From an uncultured Tropicimonas sp. (GTDB lineage Bacteria; Pseudomonadota; Alphaproteobacteria; Rhodobacterales; Rhodobacteraceae), in the NCBI GenBank assembly GCA_947497945.1, contig CANMIP010000022.1:48297-112296 (forward strand): DNA of 64,000 nucleotides, written 5' to 3'. Shown piece after piece: positions 1-8,757 of this stretch. Under the pieces are notes generated by a model that saw only the letters and a list, made by a program, of their open reading frames with translations, was not told where the DNA came from and did not search any database. A program made the position numbers and the translations under genes. Every line of letters begins with the position of its first letter. Within the stretch, counting starts at the first letter, position 1.

Positions 1-239
1 GAAAGTGGCCTTTCAAGGGTCAGTTTGACGTCATTTTCTGTCGAAACGTAGTTATTTACTTCGATAGAGAGGCGCAAAACTCTCTGTGGAGGAGATTCCA
101 AATGCACACTCGAGATGGCGGATATCTCTTCCTAGGTCACTCAGAGCGTATGGACGAGTCTTGCTTGGACGAGTTCTCCCCATGTGGAACTACTACATAT
201 CGTCGAACGGCCACCGAACGCACCGGAAAGGAAATATAG
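1..239 (+). CDS. cheR: CheR-type chemotaxis methyltransferase, C-terminal end (5' part outside window)
   Basis: The frame starting at base 3 is open to a TAG at 237-239 and gives 78 residues that read as the end of a CheR MCP-glutamate O-methyltransferase. Visible family motifs are FDVIFCRNVVIYFD, the end of the SAM-binding Rossmann fold, then GGYLFLGHSERM, and a closing GTTTYRR. CheR uses S-adenosylmethionine to methylate glutamates on chemoreceptors in the cytoplasm. The stop is one base before the TTG start of the CheY-like gene, so the two are probably co-transcribed. Only the last quarter of the protein is visible. An internal ATG at 102 could mislead a gene caller into a short ORF. The family call is firm; which CheR paralogue it is cannot be told. 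Confidence 0.85.
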   Translation, partial: KWPFKGQFDVIFCRNVVIYFDREAQNSLWRRFQMHTRDGGYLFLGHSERMDESCLDEFSPCGTTTYRRTATERTGKEI

Positions 240-240
240 C

Positions 241-627
241 TTGGCACTCAGAGATTTGCTTCACGTCTTCGTTGTGGATGACATGTCCACAAGCCGGGGA
301 TTGATTCTTCAAGCTTTGGACGGTTTCGGGGTACGCAATGTTCGTCATTCAGTTGACGCACCATCAGCCTTGGCTGCTCTCGCATCCAAACCCGCACATC
401 TTGTCATTTCCGACTACAATATGCCTGGGATGGACGGGCTCAGCTTTTTGCAGGCTCTCCGCAAGGATCCAACGCTTAAGGCGGTCGGTTTCATTTTGAT
501 AACAGGAAGAGCAGAAAGGTCAATAATTGAGAAGGGTCAGCAACTCGGAATGAATAATTTTATTGCAAAACCATTTTCTCCTACCGATTTGCAAAAATGC
601 ATTGAAGCCGTCGTTGGCCGATTGTAA
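241..627 (+). CDS. CheY-like single-domain response regulator
   Basis: A 128-residue stand-alone receiver domain. Counting from the TTG start, the acidic pair is D13/D14, the phospho-accepting aspartate is D58 in VISDYNMPGMDG, the switch threonine is T88 and the conserved lysine is K110 in AKPF. There is no output domain, so it should act like CheY by binding the flagellar switch or a kinase. I chose TTG at 241 because GGAAAGGA lies 8 bases upstream and the preceding cheR frame ends at 239. The ATG at 184 would add 19 residues overlapping cheR and has no ribosome site. It sits directly behind cheR, as in chemotaxis operons. The symbol is left blank because several CheY paralogues are usual in this group. 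Confidence 0.85.
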   Translation: MALRDLLHVFVVDDMSTSRGLILQALDGFGVRNVRHSVDAPSALAALASKPAHLVISDYNMPGMDGLSFLQALRKDPTLKAVGFILITGRAERSIIEKGQQLGMNNFIAKPFSPTDLQKCIEAVVGRL

Positions 628-849
628 ATTCGGAAATCTTTTCGACCGATGGATTGTGATCAGTTAGAAATCCATTTCTTCTGATTTTCTCAATCGGTTG
701 AAATCTCCCGTCGCTTTAAGTCTTGAGTGTTATTTCCGTTTCACAAATCGTATGATTGTCGGACTTTCTTTTTCCTCGATCGAACTGGCGTTTTTGCACA
801 GAGGCTGTGAAGGAGTCACTTTCCGGATGGCGCAGGTTAGGGTTAGGAC
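628..849. other. Intergenic stretch after cheY, AT-richer than average
   Basis: No coding signal. The base composition is clearly lower in GC than the rest of the window, with short T-rich runs. It ends at the relic of an IS5-family element. I see no convincing terminator for the chemotaxis genes. Confidence 0.4.
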
Positions 850-1650
850 TCATTCACGTTTCAAGACGGTTGCGGCCAGTGCGATGGCTGACAAGAAGAC
901 CTTCGGGCATCGGTCACATCGCGTTGCTACACGGCGCCAGTCCTTGTGCCTTCCGAACATGATCTCGATGCGATTACGGCGTTTGTAACGACGTTTGTCG
1001 TTTTTGACGGCGACCTTGCGCTGCTTTCGTTCTGGGATACATGGACGTATCCCTTTGTCTTCCAACGCTTCTCTGAATCAGTCGGCGTCATAGTCACGGT
1101 CACCGAGCAGCCAGTCGACATTGGGCATTGGGCATTGGGCATTGGGCATTGGGCATTGGGCATTGGGCATGCTGCTCAGCAACGCTCGTGCTCCAATGCA
1201 ATCACTGACTTGGCCGGCGGTAACGAACAGGTTGAGCGGTCGGCCCTGGCTATCGCAGATGGGGCTCAGTTTCGTGTTCAAGCCACCCTTGGTTCGGCCA
1301 ATCAGGCTTCCACGCCCCCCTTTTTGACACCAGGACTGGACGCCGTTCGGTGCGCTTTCTGGAATTTGGCATCGATCATCAGGGTTTTGTTTTCCCCGTG
1401 TTGTGCCGCCAGACCTACCATATTCCACGCAAGCCGCCCCCCTGTCGCTCCACCTCTTCCAGCGATTGTACTGCGTCTTGTGCGGACCGTAGTCCTTTGG
1501 TGCGTCTCACCACCTGAAGCCGTTGCGGTTGATGAAAAGAATCCCACTCAGGACACGCCGATCATCAACACGCGGCTTGCCATGGGACTTGGGGAAGTAG
1601 GCGTCAAGTCGCGCCATCTGCGCGTCCGTCAGCGAGAAGTGATCAGACAT
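850..1650 (-). pseudogene. IS5-family (IS427-like) transposase, decayed
   Basis: The minus strand from ATG at 1650 reads as an IS5-family DDE transposase (MSDHFSLTDAQMARLDAYFP at the N terminus, later GLAAQHGENKT and GRPLNLFVTAGQVSD, then LLGDRDYDAD). It is broken in at least four places. An in-frame TGA at 1507-1509 follows FRW, where relatives have a cysteine. Two compensating frameshifts lie near 1440-1500 and near the G/A homopolymers at 1312-1325. A TGA at 1078-1080 replaces the tryptophan expected after DYDAD, with FREALEDKG following in the same frame. A heptamer repeat expansion lies at 1120-1168. It runs to a TGA at 850-852. Clear terminal inverted repeats were not resolved. It must be inactive unless complemented in trans. 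Confidence 0.85.
1120..1170. repeat. Seven tandem copies of the heptamer ATTGGGC inside the transposase relic
   Basis: Seven perfect copies of ATTGGGC plus a partial AT. On the coding strand this reads ATGCCCA and encodes the repeating heptapeptide MPNAQCP. Transposases of this family have only one MPN/LPN at this site before VDWLLGD, so six extra copies (42 bases, 14 codons) keep the reading frame. Slipped-strand expansion is the simplest explanation. Confidence 0.95.
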
Positions 1651-1725
1651 GTTCACCGCACGTTTTCGAGCCGTGAGTCACGCAACCCAACGGATATCAA
1701 TGGGTACTGACCTTAGGTAGACGTC

Positions 1726-2770
1726 ATGCCGAAGCCTTCCTCTCCCCGCAATCGCCCATCGAACTGGTCGACGTATCGTTCCGAGACGGCGCCATTGGTT
1801 CATGCTCAGTGGCGAGGGAGTCACTTCGAAAGCGGGGAGCGCCGATGGTTTGGTTCGACCGTGTCATGCGTGGTTCGCGGATCGCTGCGGCAAGCGCGGA
1901 CGCCCCGAGGCATTCCCTGAATGAGGAGGATCAGGAAACCGTCCGACGGACGGTTTCCCGACAAATGCCATCCAGTTCTGCCTAGGCGTAAAGGTGCTGT
2001 TCGGCCTGCCGATTGCGGCAAAATGCTGGGGACGGTCGACAGCTTGCTAGAGATGGTGGAACTTGATTGGCCGGTCCTGACTTCAGCAAGCTTTGTCGGC
2101 GGCAAAGAGCCTTTTATGTCAGGCCCTCTGTCGCCGTGTAGATCGACTGCTGAAACTGCTGGTGAAGGTGCGGGGATCAAGTTCCTGGGCGACCGAGAAA
2201 GCCAGGTTCGAAAACATGGAACCATTCGAAGGCGTCATCCCTTGCCCGGAAGCCGACTGCATGCATTCGCGAAGAGGAACACAAGGTGCATCCGGCCATG
2301 GACATCACGACCTCTGATGTCCGTTCGGTGGAGTTCACGACCAACCGCGCAGTGGACAGCCTCGTTCTGCTGGATCTGCTCGACGAGATCACCGAGGACG
2401 AGCAGACCGGCTCCGTGACTGCGGACGGTGCCTCCGATACGCGCGGGTGTCATGTCGCGATTACTGCCCGAAAGGCAGAAGCAATCGTTCCAGTGTGCCG
2501 GAACCGATTATGGAAGGATGATGGTACCGCAGACAGAGCCCGCAACGTGATACTCCACGCGTCGCAACGCTTCGGCAGGTCGGTCTGGAATCGATGGAGC
2601 GGATACTACGCCCGAAGCCGTCTCGAAGCCAGGAAGTGATGCTTCAAGGCATTTTCGAACGTATCATTGCATCGGACCTCGACCGACAGACCGCCAAATT
2701 CTCCATCCGTATCGCTCGTATGAACCGCTTCGCAGCCCTCAGAACGACGGACATCGTTTGCGATGGATGA
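1726..2770 (+). pseudogene. Second IS5-family transposase relic, opposite orientation
   Basis: Fragments of another IS5-family transposase are spread over all three plus frames. In order: RNRPSNWSTY near the start, then RKRGAPMVWFD, then IQFCLGVKVLFGLP near 1970-2010, then VDSLLEMVELDWPV, then the well preserved stretch 2286-2636 (VHPAMDITTSDVRSVEFTT, VTADGASDTRGCH, RWSGYYARSRLEARK), then after a TGA at 2637 and a frameshift, IIASDLDRQTAKFSIRIARM to a TGA at 2768-2770. The order matches an intact member of the family, so this is one gene with several frameshifts and stops. It is a different subgroup from the neighbour at 850-1650 and is more decayed. Confidence 0.75.
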
Positions 2771-2875
2771 CCCTGCCAGGGAAAGGGCAAAGTCGCATTC
2801 AGCCCGAGTTACGCAAAACGCCCTGCTCAGCAAATCTTGGTCCTTGGGGCGGATCAGACAGCAATAGAGTAGCGC

Positions 2876-2905
2876 AAAAAACCCTGCGGCGGAACCGCAG
2901 GGTTT
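2876..2905 (-). terminator. Rho-independent terminator of rplM-rpsI
   Basis: Arms 2879-2889 and 2895-2905 form an 11-bp perfect stem (AAACCCTGCGG) around a 5-base loop. On the minus strand the stem is followed by a run of Ts (complement of 2876-2881). It lies about 60 bases past the rpsI stop. Confidence 0.9.
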
Positions 2906-2966
2906 CGAATTTGCATCGATGAGCGCCCAAAAGGCCTTCCCATCGCGCTCCAGACCAGTGCCGAAA

Positions 2967-3455
2967 TCAGCGCTTGGAAAACTGGAAGCTCCGACGTGCC
3001 TTGCGGCGGCCGAACTTCTTCCGCTCGACAACGCGAGAGTCACGGGTCAGGAAGCCGGCAGCCTTGAGCGACGCGCGCAGGGCGGGATCGTAGAGCTGCA
3101 GAGCCTTGGAGATGCCGTGCTTGACCGCACCGGCCTGACCGGACAGACCACCACCCTTGACGGTGGCGACAACGTCGAATTCACCTTCGACGCCGGCAAC
3201 CTGGAACGGCTGGTTCAGGATCAGCTGCTGCACGGGACGCGCGAAATAGACCGCGATGTCACGGCCATTCACGGTGACCTTGCCGGAGCCCGGCTTGATC
3301 CAGACACGGGCAACCGCATCCTTACGCTTGCCGGTGGCATAGGAACGACCCAGCTCATCGCGAACAGGATCACGCGAGATGGCGATTTCTTCGACCGGAA
3401 CAGTGCCTTCAGCGACTTCGTTCAGCTCGGCGAGGGATTTGATTTCTTCGACCAT
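2967..3455 (-). CDS. rpsI: 30S ribosomal protein S9
   Basis: 162 residues, a usual length for alphaproteobacterial S9 with its N-terminal extension. The conserved core starts at [14 protein letters not shown], and [11 protein letters not shown] follows. The C terminus ends in the basic [16 protein letters not shown]; in the S9 family this tail reaches the P-site tRNA. It lies 5 bases downstream of rplM in the same direction, the common rplM-rpsI operon, and a strong terminator follows. Confidence 0.98.
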   Translation of the reverse strand: MVEEIKSLAELNEVAEGTVPVEEIAISRDPVRDELGRSYATGKRKDAVARVWIKPGSGKVTVNGRDIAVYFARPVQQLILNQPFQVAGVEGEFDVVATVKGGGLSGQAGAVKHGISKALQLYDPALRASLKAAGFLTRDSRVVERKKFGRRKARRSFQFSKR

Positions 3456-3460
3456 TGTCC

Positions 3461-3919
3461 TCAGCTCCGGGTGTTTTTCTTGTTCATTGCTTTGACGTCG
3501 AGCACTTCAGGCTGCTGGGCCTCATGCGGATGCTCGGTGCCGGCATAGACGCGCAGATTGGTCATCTGCTGACGCGACAGGCGGTTGCCCGGCAGCATGC
3601 GCTTGACGGCCTGGGTCACGACGCGCTCGGGGTACTTGCCCTCGAGGATCTGGCCGGTTGTGCGGGACTTGATGCCGCCCGGGTAGCCGGTGTGCCAGTA
3701 GTTGGGCTTGTTGCGCTTGTTGCCCGTGATCTGCACCTTCTCGGCGTTGATCACGATGACATTGTCGCCCATGTCCATATGCGGGGTGAAGGTGGCTTTG
3801 TGCTTGCCACGCAGGCGGTTGGCGACGATCGAGGCGAGACGGCCCAGCACGACGCCCTCGGCGTCGATGATGATCCATTTCTTTTCGATATCCGCCGGAG
3901 TTGCGGTGTAGGTTTTCAT
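3461..3919 (-). CDS. rplM: 50S ribosomal protein L13
   Basis: 152 residues from the ATG at 3919 ([15 protein letters not shown]), matching the family length. Motifs include [27 protein letters not shown] and the C-terminal [16 protein letters not shown] purine-rich site (AGAGCAAGAAG) precedes the start. L13 is an early-assembly protein of the large subunit. In enterobacteria it represses its own operon; no such control is visible here. First gene of the rplM-rpsI pair. A longer reading frame upstream to 4036 exists but is not supported by the family. Confidence 0.98.
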   Translation of the reverse strand: MKTYTATPADIEKKWIIIDAEGVVLGRLASIVANRLRGKHKATFTPHMDMGDNVIVINAEKVQITGNKRNKPNYWHTGYPGGIKSRTTGQILEGKYPERVVTQAVKRMLPGNRLSRQQMTNLRVYAGTEHPHEAQQPEVLDVKAMNKKNTRS

Positions 3920-4081
3920 CTTCTTGCTCTTTATTCGGAACATTCGGGGGCGCCCGGAGGCGCCTTGAACCTTTGGATGGGCTGGTTCTAAGGATTTGCA
4001 CAGGCCAGTCAAGAGGCGCTTGACCCGAATTTTCACATTAAATCAACATGTTAAAATTATGGTATTATTATACCCCACATT

Positions 4082-5290
4082 CTAACCCGTTTCCCCTGCC
4101 CTGCGCGCGATCCAACCGTCCAGCCGCCACATTCCCCAGGCCAAAGGAACCGCGATCAGCCCGCCGACCACCCAGGCCAACGGTTCGTCGCCGAAGCTCT
4201 CGAAAAGCTGTGTGTAGAAATGGATACCGGCGAAGGTCAGCGCTGCGTTGAACAGCCCGCGCCGGTTGCCCATCGCCGCCCAGGCAAGCATGGCCGAAAG
4301 CGCCAGCGCCCAGAGGATCGAGTAAGCCTGTTCCGAAATCAGCAACGCCCGGTCTCGGAAGGCGTCCCGCGCGGCCTCGTAGCCGGTGCTGTTGAAACCG
4401 CCCTCTCCGTAGAAATCCTCCCAATGCGGCCCAAGGATCGTCTCGCCCACCACATCGCCCCAGAGCGACCCGACCAGCGCGCAGAGATTGGCCACGACGA
4501 AAGCGAGCATCACCAGGATCATTGCCTGTCGCGCCATCCGAGCGCCGCTGCGCCTCGCCAGGACCAGCAGCATGACGATCAGCAGCCCCATTTGCAGGAT
4601 CGTCAGGGTCGGCTCCGGTGAGAAGAAGACATAGGCCGCGTTGAAATACCCTGTCCCCGTGTCGAGCATCTGGGCAAAGGGCACGATCGCCAGCGCCGTA
4701 ACAAGGCGGATATCGACCAAGTAGCCGGCGGCATAGATCACCCCGGACGCGTAGAGATAGAACAACGCCCGCGGCAGGCCGGACATCTCGTGCTCCTGCA
4801 GCAGGAGCACAGCGCCAGAGAGATGCGCAGCCACGCCCATCAGGAAGATGGCCCCGAGAATGAACCGCCCTTGCGCCATCGGCCGCACGAACAGCGCCCC
4901 GTTCGCCAGCAAAAGCCCAGCCCCGCCGAAAAGCATGGCCTCTGGTGCAATCGCCGCGTGGTTCTCCAGCAGTTCAACGATGCTGCCACCGATCAGCATC
5001 CCCGCCCCGATCAGGGCCGCCGCATTGCCGAACATCGCGAACATCTCGCCGCCGCGCCGCAGGATCGCCATTCCCCCCGCCAGCGCCAACAGGCCAAAGA
5101 TCGCCACCGCCAGAGGATCGGCCAGCCAGAAGATCAACCCGCCCGTCGCCGCGAAGATACCAAGGCACAGGATGGAATTGACGCCGAGCGCCACCATCTC
5201 GCGCCGTGCCCGCCGCTCGATCTCCTGCGCCTGCGCGGCGTCGATGATCCCGTCCCGAAGAAGCTTCTCCGTATCCGCAATCGCCCGCAT
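4082..5290 (-). CDS. Polytopic membrane protein, DUF2157/DUF4401-like
   Basis: 402 residues. A short cytoplasmic N-terminal segment rich in charged residues (LRDGIIDAAQAQEIERRARRE) is followed by about ten hydrophobic helices. The layout, an amphipathic N-terminal region before paired membrane helices, resembles DUF2157-type proteins, and the late FNAALTFAGIHFYTQLFE segment is like the conserved C-terminal block of that group. No catalytic motif is seen and the function is unknown. It follows rne in the same direction with a hairpin between them (5311-5341). The stop lies in an AT-rich stretch shared with the upstream side of rplM. Confidence 0.75.
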   Translation of the reverse strand: MRAIADTEKLLRDGIIDAAQAQEIERRARREMVALGVNSILCLGIFAATGGLIFWLADPLAVAIFGLLALAGGMAILRRGGEMFAMFGNAAALIGAGMLIGGSIVELLENHAAIAPEAMLFGGAGLLLANGALFVRPMAQGRFILGAIFLMGVAAHLSGAVLLLQEHEMSGLPRALFYLYASGVIYAAGYLVDIRLVTALAIVPFAQMLDTGTGYFNAAYVFFSPEPTLTILQMGLLIVMLLVLARRSGARMARQAMILVMLAFVVANLCALVGSLWGDVVGETILGPHWEDFYGEGGFNSTGYEAARDAFRDRALLISEQAYSILWALALSAMLAWAAMGNRRGLFNAALTFAGIHFYTQLFESFGDEPLAWVVGGLIAVPLAWGMWRLDGWIARRAGETG

Positions 5291-5310
5291 TGATGCTCTC
5301 CCAAAACGAA

Positions 5311-5341
5311 GATGGCCCGACCGATATTCGGCCGGGCCATC
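5311..5341 (-). terminator. Hairpin between rne and the downstream membrane-protein gene
   Basis: Arms 5311-5319 and 5333-5341 (GATGGCCCG / CGGGCCATC) with an inner CCGA/TCGG extension. On the minus strand it is followed by TTCGTTTT, a partial T-run. It is placed 27 bases after the rne stop and 21 bases before the next start, so it may be a terminator or partial attenuator. Confidence 0.65.
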
Positions 5342-5367
5342 AGGATTTCAAGTCCCGGACATCGGAG

Positions 5368-8300
5368 CTAGCGGCCGACCGACCACCAGCCGCGCCGCTT
5401 GGGCTTCGGCGGTTCTTCCGGCTTGGGCTCGGGCGCAACTTCCTCCATCGCGACCTTGGCCTCTTCAACCTCGGCAGCCTCGACCGGCTCTTCGGCAGCC
5501 GGCTCCAGCTCTTCCGTCGCCTCGGCAACCGGCTCTGCAACCGGAACGAATTCCTCGGCTTCAGGCGTTTCCGCCGTCTCGACCGGAGTGTCTTCCGTCG
5601 GAACTTCCTCGGCCTGGGCCTCCTCGGAAACGGTCGCCTCGACAGGCGCCGCCTCTTCCGAAGCGACCTCGGTCTCGACAGCCTCGCTCACGGGCGCCTG
5701 CTCCTCTGCCTCGGAACCTTCGGCAACCGCCGGCGCCTCGGCTTCGGCTGCAGCGGCGCCGCCGGACGCCTCGTCAGCATTCGCTTCGCCCTCGCCTTCG
5801 GATTTCTCCTCCGAGGATTTCGACCGACGGCGCGACCGACGCCGGCGCGACCGACCCGGTTTCTGGGCCTCGTCCGACCCGGCTTCCTCAGCCTCATCGG
5901 ACCCGGCGTCGTCCCCTTCGGCCTGCGCCTCATCGGACTCCTCGCCAGCGGACTGGGTCTCATCGCCCTGGTCCTCCTCGGAGCCACCGCCCCGACGACG
6001 ACGACGACGACGGCGCTTCTTCTTCGATCCGCCCTCATCCTCATCGGACGCAACAGCTTCCGGTGTTTCCTCGACAACCGGTTCCTCTTCCTCGAAATCG
6101 GGCATGTCCGACGTGTCGATGGAGATCACCGGCGTCGACGGCTCCGGAACCCAACGGGTCGCCGTCTTGAACTTCTCGATGGAGAAATCCGGCGGCACAA
6201 GGCTCGGATCAGCCTCGATCCGGACCGAAAGCCCGTAGGTCGCTTCGATATGCGCGATATGCTCGCGCTTCTGGTTCATCAGGAAGTTGCAGATGCCGAC
6301 AGGCGCCTTGACCAGCACCTCCTTGGAGCGCCGGCGCCCGCCTTCTTCCTCGAGTTGGCGAATGATCTGCAACCCGATGCTGTCATCGGAGCGCAGCAGG
6401 CCGGTGCCGTGACAGGACGGGCAAGGCTGCGTGGTCGCTTCCAGCATACCCGGACGCAGACGCTGCCGGCTCATCTCCATCAGGCCGAAGCCCGAAATCC
6501 GACCGACCTGGATCCGCGCGCGGTCGGTCTTCAGCTTGTCCTTGAAGCGTTTCTCGACCGCGTTGTTGTTCTTGCGCTCTTCCATGTCGATGAAATCGAT
6601 CACGATCAGGCCGGCAAGGTCACGCAGGCGCAGCTGGCGCGCGACCTCCTCGGCCGCCTCCAGGTTGGTCTTGAGCGCGGTGTCCTCGATCGAGCCTTCT
6701 TTCGTGGCGCGACCGGAGTTCACGTCGATGGCCACCAGCGCCTCGGTCACGCCGATAACGATGTAACCGCCGGACCTGAGCTGCACGACCGGGTTGAACA
6801 TGCCGGCGAGATAGCTCTCGACCTGGTAACGCGCGAAAAGCGGCATCGGTTCGGCGTAGGGTTTCACGTTCTTGGCGTGGGACGGCATGATCATCTTCAT
6901 GAAGTCCTTGGCCACGCGATAGCCCTCGTCGCCCGCGACGATCACCTCGTCGATCTCGCGATTGTAGAGGTCGCGGATCGAGCGCTTGATGAGGTTGCCC
7001 TCTTCATAGATCGGCGCCGGCGCGATGCTCTTGAGCGTCAGCTCGCGGATCTGCTCCCAGAGCCGCTTGAGATATTCGTAATCCCGCTTGACCTCGGCCT
7101 TTGTCCGCTTGGCGCCCGCCGTGCGGATGATCAGGCCGGCACCCTCCGGCACGTCGATCTCGCTGGCGATCTCCTTGAGCTTCTTGCGGTCGGAGGCATT
7201 GGTGATCTTGCGCGAGATCCCACCGCCCCGCGCCGTGTTCGGCATCAGCACGCAGTAGCGGCCGGCGAGCGAGAGATAGGTCGTCAGCGCCGCACCCTTG
7301 TTGCCCCGCTCTTCCTTGACCACCTGGACCAGCATAATCTGCCGGACCTTGATGACTTCCTGGATCTTGTAGCGACGCATGCGCGGCTTGCGCGGGCGAC
7401 GGATCTCCTCCTGGACATCCTCCTCGGCAACCGACTCGATGTCGTGACCGGGATGATCCTCATCCTCGTCTTCGTCGTCGGAGCCGGTCTCTTCCCGAGG
7501 CGTGTCCGCAGCATCGGCGGCCTCCGAGAGGCTCTCGTCGGAACCCGTCTCCTCCGCACCGGCCTCGGCCTGCGTATCTTCAACGGCCGCCTCGGGGGCA
7601 GCTTCCTGCGCCGCGCTGTCTTCGGCAGTCACATCGCCAGCTTCGGCTTCGGCTTCGGGAGCCTCGGCATCAGCTTCCGCATCAATCGCCTCATTCTCGG
7701 CGGCCTCGCTGTCGCCCTCGGTCTCCGACGCTTCGGCTACGCCCTCTTCCGTTTCGGCAGACTGCTCCTGCACGGCGGAGGCCTCCTCGGTCACGCCTGA
7801 CGTCTCCGCTTCCGGCGCATCCACGTCCGACTCGTCGCCTTCGACAGCTTCAGCGGAGACAACATCTGCCGGGTCGTCCTCAAGCCGGGCCGCAATCGGG
7901 CGAACCGTCGGTTCCGTCTCGTTACCGTCAGCGACCTCCGCTTCCAGCTCGACACCCTCCGCCTCTTGCTCAGCGGCAGCTTCCGTGGATTGCTCCGCTT
8001 CGGCGACCTCGACGGCTTCGGTGTTTTCCTCTTCAGTCTCGGCAACCGCCACTTCTGCAGCCGCCTCATCCGCGCCTTCGCCCTCGGGAGCGATTTCCTG
8101 CGCCGTGGACGCATCCGTCTCCGCGCCATTCTCGTCGGCAGGCGCAGCGTCGACCGTCTCTTCCGGCGTCTCGTCCGCGACCTCAACCGCATCGGCCGAC
8201 GCGGCGGCCCCCTCTTCGCCGTCCTCGATTACCTCGACGGGACTGGCCAGCGCATCCGGATCCACGGACTCATCGCCCAAATCGACGACATCCATCCCCT

Positions 8301-8757
8301 CGATCGCCGTGGAACGAGGCTCCGAGGCATCGTCAGCCAGGCTCTCGGAATCCTGGGCTTCCTGGGTCTCATCCTTGCGATCGCGCTTGCGCGAACGGGA
8401 ACGGCGCGAGCGGGAGCGGGAGCGGGACTTCTTCGTCTCCTCCGCGTCATCCTCCTCCTCGTCGCGATTCATTTCCTTCTCTTCGGCCAGCAGGGCTTCC
8501 CGGTCCGCGACCGGGATCTGGTAGTAATCCGGATGAATCTCGGAGAAGGCGAGGAAACCGTGCCGGTTCCCGCCGTAATCGACAAACGCCGCCTGGAGCG
8601 AGGGCTCCACACGTGTCACTTTTGCCAGGTAGATATTGCCAGCTAGCTGGCGCTTGTTGACGGTCTCGAAATCGAACTCGTCAACCTTGTTTCCGTCCAC
8701 CACGACAACGCGGGTCTCTTCCGCATGTGTGGCGTCGATAAGCATCTTCTTTGCCAT
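5368..8757 (-). CDS. rne: Ribonuclease E with large acidic insertion
   Basis: 1129 residues from the ATG at 8757 (MAKKMLIDATHAEETRVVV). Domains in order: RNase H-like start and S1 RNA-binding segment (NIYLAKVTRVEPSLQAAFVDYG), then from about residue 110 to 455 a low-complexity insertion dominated by E, A and D with RSRSRRSRSRKRDRK near its start, then the resumed S1 part (RRYKIQEVIKVRQIMLVQVVKEE), the DNase I-like catalytic core with aspartates in AIDVNSGR and VIDFIDM, the zinc-link cysteines in CPSCHGTG, and an acidic/basic C-terminal scaffold ending in KPKRRGWWSVGR. RNase E starts most mRNA decay and matures rRNA and tRNA. Insertions in the S1 region are known in alphaproteobacteria. The long untranslated leader is in keeping with autoregulation, but that is inferred from other species. 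Confidence 0.97.
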   Translation of the reverse strand: MAKKMLIDATHAEETRVVVVDGNKVDEFDFETVNKRQLAGNIYLAKVTRVEPSLQAAFVDYGGNRHGFLAFSEIHPDYYQIPVADREALLAEEKEMNRDEEEDDAEETKKSRSRSRSRRSRSRKRDRKDETQEAQDSESLADDASEPRSTAIEGMDVVDLGDESVDPDALASPVEVIEDGEEGAAASADAVEVADETPEETVDAAPADENGAETDASTAQEIAPEGEGADEAAAEVAVAETEEENTEAVEVAEAEQSTEAAAEQEAEGVELEAEVADGNETEPTVRPIAARLEDDPADVVSAEAVEGDESDVDAPEAETSGVTEEASAVQEQSAETEEGVAEASETEGDSEAAENEAIDAEADAEAPEAEAEAGDVTAEDSAAQEAAPEAAVEDTQAEAGAEETGSDESLSEAADAADTPREETGSDDEDEDEDHPGHDIESVAEEDVQEEIRRPRKPRMRRYKIQEVIKVRQIMLVQVVKEERGNKGAALTTYLSLAGRYCVLMPNTARGGGISRKITNASDRKKLKEIASEIDVPEGAGLIIRTAGAKRTKAEVKRDYEYLKRLWEQIRELTLKSIAPAPIYEEGNLIKRSIRDLYNREIDEVIVAGDEGYRVAKDFMKMIMPSHAKNVKPYAEPMPLFARYQVESYLAGMFNPVVQLRSGGYIVIGVTEALVAIDVNSGRATKEGSIEDTALKTNLEAAEEVARQLRLRDLAGLIVIDFIDMEERKNNNAVEKRFKDKLKTDRARIQVGRISGFGLMEMSRQRLRPGMLEATTQPCPSCHGTGLLRSDDSIGLQIIRQLEEEGGRRRSKEVLVKAPVGICNFLMNQKREHIAHIEATYGLSVRIEADPSLVPPDFSIEKFKTATRWVPEPSTPVISIDTSDMPDFEEEEPVVEETPEAVASDEDEGGSKKKRRRRRRRRGGGSEEDQGDETQSAGEESDEAQAEGDDAGSDEAEEAGSDEAQKPGRSRRRRSRRRSKSSEEKSEGEGEANADEASGGAAAAEAEAPAVAEGSEAEEQAPVSEAVETEVASEEAAPVEATVSEEAQAEEVPTEDTPVETAETPEAEEFVPVAEPVAEATEELEPAAEEPVEAAEVEEAKVAMEEVAPEPKPEEPPKPKRRGWWSVGR

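Noticed and set aside
1921..2418. An ORF of 165 codons
   Set aside because: It crosses frames of a decayed IS5 transposase and is not a gene in itself.
3984..4011. Promoter of rplM with TTGACT
   Set aside because: The -35 is good but the nearest -10-like element is only 14-15 bases away, so the pair was not convincing.
5290..7800. An 836-codon plus-strand frame opposite rne
   Set aside because: It mirrors the catalytic core and acidic repeats of RNase E and has no protein-family motif.
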